A DNA stretch of 12,703 bases from CAZLPZ01 sp964561535 (GTDB taxonomy: Bacteria > Pseudomonadota > Alphaproteobacteria > Micavibrionales > Micavibrionaceae): contig CAZLPZ010000040.1 of the NCBI GenBank assembly GCA_964561535.1, positions 1 through 12,703 of the forward strand, in the 5' to 3' direction. This document shows positions 6,278-12,701 of this stretch, one piece after another. Within the stretch, counting starts at the first letter, position 1. Every line of letters begins with the position of its first letter. Both the position numbers and the translations under genes were made by a program. The notes below the pieces were generated by a model, which saw nothing but the letters and a program-made list of their open reading frames with translations, ran no database searches and was not told where the DNA came from.

Positions 6278-7303
6278 TTACGCAATCATTTCCTCTTCCA
6301 GTTGGCCTTTGGATAGGGTGATTTCACCCCGTGATTCAAGATCTTTTGCCGTATTCACAATATATTGTTGGGCTTCTTCGACGTCTTTTAATCGGACAGG
6401 TCCCATGGCGGCTATATCTTCACGCATAATTTTTGCGGCGCGTTCAGACATATTTTTAAGAAATAATTCGCGCATCGTTTCTGTCGATCCTTTAAGCGCA
6501 AGAGGCAGTTTTTCTTTGTCACAAGCCCGGATTAATGTTTGTACCGAGGCAGGGTCCAGTTTACCAAGATCTTCAAACGTAAACATTAAACTGCGGATTT
6601 TTTCAGCCGATTCGGGCCTGGCTTTTTCTAAGGCATCCATAAATCGGGCCTCGGCCGCGCGATCCAGATTGTTAAAAATTTCGGCCATAACTTCGTGGCT
6701 GTCCCGGCGTTGGGTTCGGGCCAGGTTCGTCATAAATTCGGTGCGTAAGGTACGTTCGATATCTTCGAGGACTTCTTTTTGGATGGCTTCCATTTTCAGC
6801 ATGCGCAACACAACTTCGGTGGCAAATCCTTCGGGCAATAATGCCATTACGCGCGCAGCATGGTCGGGATTAATTTTGCTTAATACAACAGCAACGGTTT
6901 GGGGATATTCCTTTTGTAGAAAACTTGCCAGCATTTCTTCGCTGACGTTGCCCAATTTTTCCCACATGGTGCGTCCCGCGGGACCGCGGATTTCTTCCAT
7001 GATTTGGTTAACTTTGTCCTTGCCTAAAACACGGCCCAGTAAGCGTTCGGTTGAATCAAATGTCCCAACCAGTGAATTGGTCGATGTCATTTGTTCTGCA
7101 AAATCCAGGAACAGGCGTTCAACGACGTTCGAGCTGACTTTCCCAAGCGTTGACATGATTTGTGAAATTTCAAGAATTTCGTCTTGTTCCATTTGCTCCA
7201 AAAGTTTTGCCGTATGTTCTTCGTTCAGGGACAATAAAAAAATTGCCACTTTTTCAACGCCTGTCAGGGTGCGGTAATCTTCGCGGACGCGTAAGCCAGC
7301 CAT
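6278..7303 (-). CDS. fliG: flagellar motor switch protein FliG
   Basis: This is a full-length 341-aa FliG, which links the FliF MS ring to the C-ring and receives torque from the stator. The N-terminal domain (about 10-105) includes LTGVEKVAIFLLSL (13-26). The middle domain has FLQKEYPQTVAVVL (128-141), where the usual EHPQ motif is EYPQ. LMFTFEDL (239-246) is the MFxF hinge. The C-terminal torque domain keeps charged residues in MRELFLKNMSERAAKIMREDIAAMGPVR (R278, R294, E295, D296, R304). I split that run here only by naming residues. AAGGGA about 9 nt upstream supports the ATG at 7303, and the gene begins 12 nt after fliF. It ends EEEMIA at a TAA, and the frame then continues open for about 30 codons before the next stop. 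Confidence 0.96.
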   Translation of the reverse strand: MAGLRVREDYRTLTGVEKVAIFLLSLNEEHTAKLLEQMEQDEILEISQIMSTLGKVSSNVVERLFLDFAEQMTSTNSLVGTFDSTERLLGRVLGKDKVNQIMEEIRGPAGRTMWEKLGNVSEEMLASFLQKEYPQTVAVVLSKINPDHAARVMALLPEGFATEVVLRMLKMEAIQKEVLEDIERTLRTEFMTNLARTQRRDSHEVMAEIFNNLDRAAEARFMDALEKARPESAEKIRSLMFTFEDLGKLDPASVQTLIRACDKEKLPLALKGSTETMRELFLKNMSERAAKIMREDIAAMGPVRLKDVEEAQQYIVNTAKDLESRGEITLSKGQLEEEMIA

Positions 7304-7315
7304 ATTCTTTTCCCT

Positions 7316-9007
7316 TTATTCTTGTGACATCCAACTGCGTAGGACCGACACGGTTTCTGTTGGGTATGCGGTCACGATATCTTCAACTTTTTTTACGGCA
7401 GATGCTTTCACTTTGCCCTCGATGCTTTTAATATTGATTAGACTTGTTTCCTCGCTTGTATCAGGAGGCGGGGGGAGTTCGGCCATGCCGCCATCGGTTG
7501 GTCCAGTCAAGGCGCCTGCAATTTGAGGAGTCATGAGGGCAGGAGCTGTGCCACGTCCCGTCAGCATGGCCATTCCATCCGACCCTAGGCCACCATCTGG
7601 CCCAGATTGGGGAAGGGTTGCCATCAATTTACTGATCATCGGTTGAAGGACCAACATAACAACCAACATAATCATGATGGCGACAACAACAACTTGGGCT
7701 GCATCAAGAAGATCTGATTTTTGAAATCCGAACATTTCATCGACTGCTTTTATATCGCCGACTTCAACCTCGGCAAATGGCATATTGATAACGCTGACTT
7801 GATCGCCGCGTTTTTGATCGAATCCAATGGCGGATTTTACGAGTGTTTCAATTTGCTTTAGTTCAGGATCTGGGCGCGCGACATATGTTTTTTTACCGTC
7901 TTTATCTGTGCTTGTGCTGCCATCGATCAAAACGGCGACCGAGAGTTTTTTAACCTCGCCCACTTCTCGGACCATGTTGCGAACGGTCTTTCCAATTTCG
8001 TAATTCGTCGTTTCTTCTGTTTTATTATTTTGGGCACTGGGGGCCGTTTCGACAAGCGCGTTTGACAGGTTATTTGGAAGATTACCATCTGCACCCACAG
8101 AACCACTATCCGCAGGTGTTCGTTCCGTGTTGTTTTCGTTCGTTGTTTGGGTTGACCGGATGACCTGTTGATTGGGATCAAACAGCTCTTCGTTTGTGCT
8201 GATGCGATCGAAATTTAAATCGGCTGTGACGGTTGCGCGTACCTTACCGTATCCCACAGTACGTCCAACCAAATCTTCGATGGCAGTGGTCAGTTTTGCT
8301 TCATAACTCCGGCGGGCTTCTTCGGCTTTTAGGGAGGTTGATGCTTCGCCGTCCATACCGGCGCCCCGCGCGAGTAAATTTCCGCTGCTGTCAATGATTG
8401 ATACATGATCCGTTTTAAGTTCTGGAACCGCCGAGGAGACCAAAGATTGAATGGCCAGAATCTGTTCACTGGCCAGGCGGGCATTGGATTTTAGTTTTAA
8501 AAAGACACTGGCTGTCGCGGGGCGGTTTTCACGAGCGAACAACTCACGTTGGGGCAGAACAAGGTGAACGCGCGCACTCGCGACCGATCCGAGGGACGCT
8601 ACTGTGCGGGCAAGCTCGCCCTCGAGCGCACGAACTTGATTGATGTTTTGGACAAAATTTGTTGTTCCAAAACCATTTTGTTTATCAAAGATTTCATATC
8701 CTAATGACCCCCCATTCGGCAGCCCCGATTCGGCAAGAACCATGCGGGCGCGGCCGACTTCGTTTTCGGCGACCATGATTTTTGCGCCGTCCGCTGATAC
8801 TTGGTATGCAATACCTAATTCTTCAAGCTTTCCGGCAACAGAGGCGCTATCGGCGCTTGAAAGTTCGGTATAAAGCATACGCATTGCCGGCGTCGAGACG
8901 CGTAAGGATACAAATACAAAAAATCCAATAAGGGTCATTAATACGATACTTAAGACCGCAAGACGCAAGGGCCCCAACCGTTTGATCGTTTCAAAAAATC
9001 CGTTCAC
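7316..9007 (-). CDS. fliF: flagellar MS-ring protein FliF
   Basis: This 563-aa protein forms the inner-membrane MS ring on which the flagellum is built. Membrane helix 1 lies at about 15-35 and helix 2 at about 435-456 (AAQVVVVAIMIMLVVMLVL). Between them is the periplasmic YscJ/FliF ring-building region, with GLPNGGSLGYEIFD (95-108), NINQVRALEGELARTV (121-136) and ARVHLVLPQRELF (145-157). A low-complexity Asn/Thr/Ser-rich stretch lies at about 285-335, followed by a segment starting NYEIGKTVRN. The cytoplasmic tail ends with the FliG-binding helices (about 525-562). The start is GTG at 9007; the ATG 11 nt upstream is out of frame and meets a stop at once. It is the first gene of the operon, so its promoter should lie in the A+T-rich spacer upstream. 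Confidence 0.96.
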   Translation of the reverse strand: MNGFFETIKRLGPLRLAVLSIVLMTLIGFFVFVSLRVSTPAMRMLYTELSSADSASVAGKLEELGIAYQVSADGAKIMVAENEVGRARMVLAESGLPNGGSLGYEIFDKQNGFGTTNFVQNINQVRALEGELARTVASLGSVASARVHLVLPQRELFARENRPATASVFLKLKSNARLASEQILAIQSLVSSAVPELKTDHVSIIDSSGNLLARGAGMDGEASTSLKAEEARRSYEAKLTTAIEDLVGRTVGYGKVRATVTADLNFDRISTNEELFDPNQQVIRSTQTTNENNTERTPADSGSVGADGNLPNNLSNALVETAPSAQNNKTEETTNYEIGKTVRNMVREVGEVKKLSVAVLIDGSTSTDKDGKKTYVARPDPELKQIETLVKSAIGFDQKRGDQVSVINMPFAEVEVGDIKAVDEMFGFQKSDLLDAAQVVVVAIMIMLVVMLVLQPMISKLMATLPQSGPDGGLGSDGMAMLTGRGTAPALMTPQIAGALTGPTDGGMAELPPPPDTSEETSLINIKSIEGKVKASAVKKVEDIVTAYPTETVSVLRSWMSQE

Positions 9008-9300
9008 GGTAACACCATATTTCTTAAATCATTAAAGGCACCGGGCCCGAAGGAGGCTGGCCATGGCAAGGGAGAGAGGGGTGTAAAAGGGACCCCTTGC
9101 GGTAAAGTATAGCCTTTTTTTAACCTTTATACCACAGGTCAAGCGAAGGCATGGGGTATAAAAATATGCCTATGCTTTTATTTTTTTAAAAATAAGGAAT
9201 AAATATAATTATTTTATATATATAATAGTAATTATATAAATAAAATTCACCTTTAATAGATTAACTATATTTTAGATTGAGTATTTATACACTTGTAACG

Positions 9301-9321
9301 TATACATATACTATATGTATA
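9301..9321. repeat. perfect 10-bp palindrome in the A+T-rich spacer
   Basis: TATACATATA (9301-9310) and TATATGTATA (9312-9321) are exact reverse complements around a single C at 9311. A near-zero-loop palindrome of this kind is better read as a dimeric protein site or cruciform-prone DNA than as an RNA terminator. Confidence 0.55.
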
Positions 9322-9340
9322 ATATATTTTTATTTTAATA

Positions 9341-9373
9341 AATAATTTTATTTATATTTCTTATAAAATTATT
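9341..9373. repeat. perfect 11-bp inverted repeat in the A+T-rich spacer
   Basis: AATAATTTTAT (9341-9351) and ATAAAATTATT (9363-9373) are exact reverse complements with an 11-nt spacer. Some such repeats are expected by chance in DNA this rich in A and T, so the role is uncertain. Confidence 0.45.
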
Positions 9374-9425
9374 AATGAATTATTTATAAGTATGAAGAAA
9401 GAGGAATATTAAGAGATTGAATATT

Positions 9426-9443
9426 TGTCAAGTTTTCTTGACA
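9426..9443. promoter_or_regulatory. inverted repeat overlapping the -35 box, possible operator
   Basis: TGTCAAG (9426-9432) and CTTGACA (9437-9443) are perfect reverse complements around TTTT. The right arm contains the entire -35 hexamer TTGACA of the promoter below, so a dimeric regulator bound here would compete with or contact RNA polymerase. Confidence 0.5.
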
Positions 9444-9466
9444 GCCTATCGAGAATCAGGTAACAT
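9438..9466 (+). promoter_or_regulatory. sigma-70-type promoter for the FlaG-like gene
   Basis: A perfect -35 TTGACA (9438-9443), a 17-nt spacer and TAACAT (9461-9466, 4/6 to consensus) are present. The start would be near 9473, giving a leader of about 40 nt before the ATG at 9515. Confidence 0.6.
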
Positions 9467-9514
9467 GAGAGGTAAGGGTGACAAGTCCGTCATCTGATTT
9501 TTAGGACAAAGAAC

Positions 9515-9988
9515 ATGATTGAAGCCATCAACAGTTCAGTTGCCGTAAGTTCAATTCTCCGTCCCGTTGTGGATCAGGCGGCCCATGCACGCGGTCAAAG
9601 TGCAAGTATAGAGCCTGTTCAGAAATCGCCTCAGGCGCCGTATGTGTCCCCGTATATCTTTGTTGATAATGCGAATAATAAGACTGTTTTACAAATCCGT
9701 GATCGGGAATCGGGGGATGTTGTTCAAGAAATTCCATCCGATAATCAGCTTCGGGCTTATTCTCAAGCCTCACAACGTCAGATTTTGAAACAAAATGTTG
9801 CGAGTCATGCTGATTCATCTGCGGGTGATGTTTCATCGACCTCTTCTGATTCAGGATCTTCGGATATTGAAGTCATTGAACAATCCTCATCTCAAGGGGG
9901 TGTCGTTGGGGATGATACATCATCGTCGTCCTCTGATTCAGCCGATTCCAGTGCGCCAGCCCCATCGTCTGTTTTGATTACAGCCTAA
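9515..9988 (+). CDS. FlaG-like flagellar protein with Ser/Asp-rich tail
   Basis: This 157-aa protein has a central motif typical of FlaG: VLQIRDRESGDVVQEIPSDN (58-77), equivalent to the family's 'v.D..tGeviRqIPs' signature. It is preceded by SPYIFVDNANNKT (45-57). FlaG-type proteins are linked to flagellar filament length or assembly, but their exact role is poorly defined. The C-terminal third (about 95-152) is low-complexity, made mostly of Ser, Asp, Ala and Gly, and is an unusual extension. AGGA (9503-9506) lies 8 nt before the ATG. There is no signal peptide or membrane segment. Its divergent position next to fliF supports a flagellar role. The family call rests on one motif, so confidence is moderate. 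Confidence 0.65.
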   Translation: MIEAINSSVAVSSILRPVVDQAAHARGQSASIEPVQKSPQAPYVSPYIFVDNANNKTVLQIRDRESGDVVQEIPSDNQLRAYSQASQRQILKQNVASHADSSAGDVSSTSSDSGSSDIEVIEQSSSQGGVVGDDTSSSSSDSADSSAPAPSSVLITA

Positions 9989-10107
9989 TCCCGCGGTTCA
10001 GGCTCTCCACTTCCTTTCTGTATCTTTATAAATTTTGACTTGTCCTTGAAAGATTCGGGCTTTACTCTCTGTACAGAACTTTATCTGTCTATCCACGAGT
10101 ATATCCC

Positions 10108-12090
10108 ATGGTCTTTTCTTACATCACTGTATCCCGGCTCGTCTTCTTATCGTTTTTAATGGGAGGAGGCGTTGGGTTTTTGGTTGTATCTAATAACGCT
10201 CTGGCCGCCGAACCTTTGGTTTTGTCGAATGCGGGTGTGCCGGGGGGGACGCCTCGAACAGGGGGCGTATCTGGATTATATTGGGATGTCAAACAATCGG
10301 ACGGCGTTGTTGCGGTGATCGGAGATAAACCCGTATTTCAATGTACGGCTACAAAACATATCGCGCCACGTTTTGAACTTAAATTAACTGGTGGCGATTT
10401 CGCGATTTCTCAGATTGAAGTTATATCGGATCGGTTGGTTTTGCCCCGTGTAAAAACGGTTCCTGTTATGATTTCGTTTAATCGAGGATTGGGGGACCTT
10501 CGTACAACAGGTGTTGTATTATCATCGTCTCGATTGGTGATTAGGGTTCCAAATCCAAAGGCAATATATGATCAGTTCAATCAATCGACGGCGATGCGCG
10601 TGGGGGTGGAACTGGGGTCTGAGGTTCGGACAGCGTTATATGATTTAACGGGTTTGCGTACAGCATTGGCCGATCTTGAAACATGTATTGCAACACCTGT
10701 ATCAATGCCCATGTCAGATGCGATTAAAATGGCATCACCGCCGCCGGTGCCCATGCGGACACCGGCGGCATTAATTGAGGCTGAACAAAAAGAATCAAAT
10801 GGGCCAAACAATAATTCAGACTCGTCGATGGTAAAAGGGGATCGTCCCGATGTTACGGTGGGGATGAAAAATATTCCGGCATTGGATTGGCCTGAAATTG
10901 ATCCCCCAACGTTGCGGATGAGGGCCGCCCCTGTTGCAGAACAGGATGTTCCGTCGTCTGAACCGACTGTCCTTCCTGATGTTGCACCTTCGGTTGTTCT
11001 TCCGGTTGGAAATAAGGTGAATACAGAGCGTCCGTTTATACCAGGTGAGGCGTATTCTCCTGCGCGGGCACGGGTTCAAAAACAAATGATGCGCGCAACT
11101 GAATCTTCGGGTATTGCGGCATCTCCAGATGCGGCCCCTCCTTCTGTGATTTCTCCTGCCCGCGAGAACCTTATTATATCGGGGCCGGCGCCTGTGGTAC
11201 AGGAATCACCACGTATCTCTTCTGGCCCTGCGATTACGTGGCGTGCAGGAGAGCATCGGTTTGATGTGCAAACGGTTGAAACATATCGGGCGCGGACAGG
11301 TGAACGGTTACGTGATGTGTTGCGCCGTTGGGCGGATCGGGGGGGGATTGATTTGGTTTGGAATATGCCGGGGGATGTTGTTCTGGATAAAGATTTTTCC
11401 CATGTTGGTGCATTTAAAGATGCGCTGAAGGGGTTGGTCGCGGCGTACCCGCAATCGGGGATTACGACAACGTTTGCGGCGGACGGTATGGGGTTTGAAC
11501 GTCAACCTTTCGTTGAGGAAACGCGGGCACCAACGGCCCCGCCATCTTCTTTACCGGGGCCGGCTTTGGATGATTTTGCACCGAATGTAAAGGGAATTTC
11601 GCCTGCTGTACCCACGCCGGTGCGAGCTGAAGTTTCGGCTCCTCAGGTTCGATCATTGGTGCCAGTCATTCCGCGCCGGGCGATGATGGCCGCTCCGGTG
11701 TTTGATGATGCAGGTGTTGTGAATACACCTTTGTCTCAACAACAGCAAATGCAACCCGTTGTGTTACCATCACTTGCCGCCCCGCGTGATGTAGCGGCAC
11801 CGGTATTACCGGCGTCCCCCCCAACCCCCATTGGTCCGGTAAAACGGTGGCGGGCATTGTCAGGGGCCAGCATGCGCCAGGTGATTTTGGCCTGGGCGGA
11901 AGAAGCCCAGGTTACCGTTATGTGGTCATCTCAACGTGATTATGCTGTTCGGTATTCGGTGAATAAATCTACCGATTTTGGCAGCGCGGTTGCCGATTTA
12001 TTTGCGCAATATGCGCGTGACCCAAATCGTCCTCAAGGTCAAATTTATAATGATGTTGCGGGTGGCGCGCGGACATTGGTCGTGCGGTAA
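10108..12090 (+). CDS. exported proline-rich protein with two TcpQ/PilL-C-like modules
   Basis: This 660-aa protein begins with a signal peptide: hydrophobic stretch at about 11-27, then NNALA and a likely cleavage after Ala33. An N-terminal domain (about 55-195) of predicted beta character has two cysteines (79 and 193) and is not recognised. A long Pro/Ala/Val-rich linker covers about 196-375. Then come two related modules, at about 394-457 (RARTGERLRDVLRRWADRGGIDLVW...) and about 581-660 (WRALSGASMRQVILAWAEEAQVTVMW...), joined by a second proline-rich linker. Both follow the W/R-A-G-x-x-(L/M)-R-x-(V/L)-(L/I)-x-x-W-A plan of the TcpQ/PilL C-terminal domain found in type IVb pilus and conjugation systems. 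It probably acts in the periplasm or at the outer membrane. It follows the FlaG-like gene by about 120 nt; the ribosome binding site is weak. Confidence 0.7.
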   Translation: MVFSYITVSRLVFLSFLMGGGVGFLVVSNNALAAEPLVLSNAGVPGGTPRTGGVSGLYWDVKQSDGVVAVIGDKPVFQCTATKHIAPRFELKLTGGDFAISQIEVISDRLVLPRVKTVPVMISFNRGLGDLRTTGVVLSSSRLVIRVPNPKAIYDQFNQSTAMRVGVELGSEVRTALYDLTGLRTALADLETCIATPVSMPMSDAIKMASPPPVPMRTPAALIEAEQKESNGPNNNSDSSMVKGDRPDVTVGMKNIPALDWPEIDPPTLRMRAAPVAEQDVPSSEPTVLPDVAPSVVLPVGNKVNTERPFIPGEAYSPARARVQKQMMRATESSGIAASPDAAPPSVISPARENLIISGPAPVVQESPRISSGPAITWRAGEHRFDVQTVETYRARTGERLRDVLRRWADRGGIDLVWNMPGDVVLDKDFSHVGAFKDALKGLVAAYPQSGITTTFAADGMGFERQPFVEETRAPTAPPSSLPGPALDDFAPNVKGISPAVPTPVRAEVSAPQVRSLVPVIPRRAMMAAPVFDDAGVVNTPLSQQQQMQPVVLPSLAAPRDVAAPVLPASPPTPIGPVKRWRALSGASMRQVILAWAEEAQVTVMWSSQRDYAVRYSVNKSTDFGSAVADLFAQYARDPNRPQGQIYNDVAGGARTLVVR

Positions 12091-12112
12091 GATTAAGCGA
12101 GGAATGAGAGAA

Positions 12113-12170
12113 CCCCTCTCCCCTTGTGGGAGAGGGTGCCTGAGACAAAGTCGAAGGCGGGTGAGGGGGC
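12113..12170 (+). repeat. REP-like two-hairpin element, copy 5
   Basis: Hairpin 1 is a perfect 9-bp stem, CCCTCTCCC (12114-12122) with GGGAGAGGG (12128-12136), loop CTTGT. Hairpin 2 is GCCT/AGGC (12138-12141, 12155-12158) and GAC/GTC around AAA, with tandem G-A mismatches between the two stems. The tail GGCGGGTGAGGGGG ends 4 nt before the ATG of the next gene. It matches the plan of copy 4 (read on the minus strand) and copy 6. Confidence 0.8.
12163..12169 (+). promoter_or_regulatory. ribosome binding site formed by the tail of repeat copy 5
   Basis: GAGGGGG ends 4 nt before the ATG at 12174 and is the only Shine-Dalgarno-like sequence available to this gene. It belongs to the conserved tail of the repeat, so the repeat appears to have been co-opted as a translation signal. 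Upstream hairpins could modulate access. Confidence 0.5.
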
Positions 12171-12173
12171 AAG

Positions 12174-12641
12174 ATGATTAATATTCCAGATACATTTCAA
12201 GCGCCAGATAATATAAAAACAGATTATTTTCTTTTTCGAAAACTCTGTTTTTTGGATGCTCGGCTTGATTATGATGCCGTTATGTCCAGTATCGATATTA
12301 TTCATCAAACACGTGGGGGAACATGGCCTGATGACAAACTAACATATTTAGATGATCAAATTGATTTGGGTTGGCATCAACGTGAGTTTGAAAACCGATC
12401 CTCTTTTGCTTATACCATCATGACTTTGGACGAAATAAAATGTTTGGGATGCGCTTATCTTTATCCTCCTGGATTTCGGAGTGAGATGTCAGAAAATGCG
12501 GATGTGGATGTCAGTTTCTGGGTAACACAGGATGCATATGACCAAGGGATGTACCCGATTGTCTATAAATTTCTTCAAGAATTTCTATCTGAATGGCCAT
12601 TTAAAAAAATTGTTTTCACAAATAAAAATTTGTTAAATTAA
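12174..12641 (+). CDS. GNAT-like N-acetyltransferase
   Basis: This 155-aa protein resembles a group of small GNAT acetyltransferases that transfer acetyl from acetyl-CoA to an unknown amine. The segments are FRKLCFLDARLDYDAVMSS (21-39), then a WP...LTYLDDQIDLGWHQREFENRS region, the central strand FAYTIMTLDEIKCLGCAYLYPP (78-99; split here by naming its ends), and DVDVSFWVTQDA near 110-121. The C-terminus is short and A+T-rich (KIVFTNKNLLN). A classical R/Q-x-x-G-x-G/A acetyl-CoA loop is not obvious, so activity is uncertain. The ATG at 12174 directly follows repeat copy 5 and the stop directly precedes copy 6. Its codon use is more A+T-rich than the preceding gene, which may hint at separate acquisition. 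Confidence 0.65.
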   Translation: MINIPDTFQAPDNIKTDYFLFRKLCFLDARLDYDAVMSSIDIIHQTRGGTWPDDKLTYLDDQIDLGWHQREFENRSSFAYTIMTLDEIKCLGCAYLYPPGFRSEMSENADVDVSFWVTQDAYDQGMYPIVYKFLQEFLSEWPFKKIVFTNKNLLN

Positions 12642-12701
12642 CCCCCCTCTCCCGCCTGCGCTTGCGCGCAGACCCCCTCCCCCACGAGGGGGGAGGGGAA
12701 T
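12642..12701 (-). repeat. REP-like two-hairpin element, copy 6
   Basis: This holds a hairpin CTGCGC (12656-12661) / GCGCAG (12666-12671) with loop TTGC, and a long C/G hairpin, CCCCTCCCCC then ACGA then GGGGGGAGGGG (about 12673-12698). On the minus strand it has the same two-hairpin plan as copies 4 and 5, with a different second hairpin. It begins immediately after the stop codon of the acetyltransferase gene and reaches the window edge. Confidence 0.75.

Larger units (their letters stand above)
9008..9514. other. divergent, extremely A+T-rich intergenic region
   Basis: This is about 500 nt between fliF (minus) and the FlaG-like gene (plus), with no credible ORF. The core 9181-9420 has 30 G/C in 240 bases (12.5%), counted by hand. 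It carries a perfect 10-bp palindrome (9301-9321), a perfect 11-bp inverted repeat (9341-9373), an operator-like repeat (9426-9443) and a sigma-70-type promoter for the plus-strand gene. I found no convincing sigma-54 -24/-12 site for fliF. The part next to fliF (9008-9120) has ordinary composition. Confidence 0.7.

Noticed and set aside
6213..7277. 354-codon open frame on the plus strand opposite fliG
   Set aside because: It lies wholly antisense to a clear FliG, its translation is rich in Ser/Arg/Ile/Asn without domain character, and it is explained by the codon bias of fliG.
9016..9018. ATG just upstream of fliF as the start
   Set aside because: It is out of frame with fliF and meets a stop codon four codons later.
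9008..9200. sigma-54 -24/-12 promoter upstream of fliF
   Set aside because: Only one GG-N10-GC pair was found on the minus strand (9125 to 9112), and the surrounding bases do not match TGGCAC or TTGC, so it is not supported.
9285..9293. DnaA box and possible replication origin in the A+T-rich spacer
   Set aside because: There is a single one-mismatch TTATnCACA-like site and no cluster or origin-associated genes; chance is a good explanation in such A+T-rich DNA.
12093..12308. Minus-strand frame reading across repeat copy 5
   Set aside because: Its translation is mostly repeat sequence and it overlaps the acetyltransferase start; no supporting signals.
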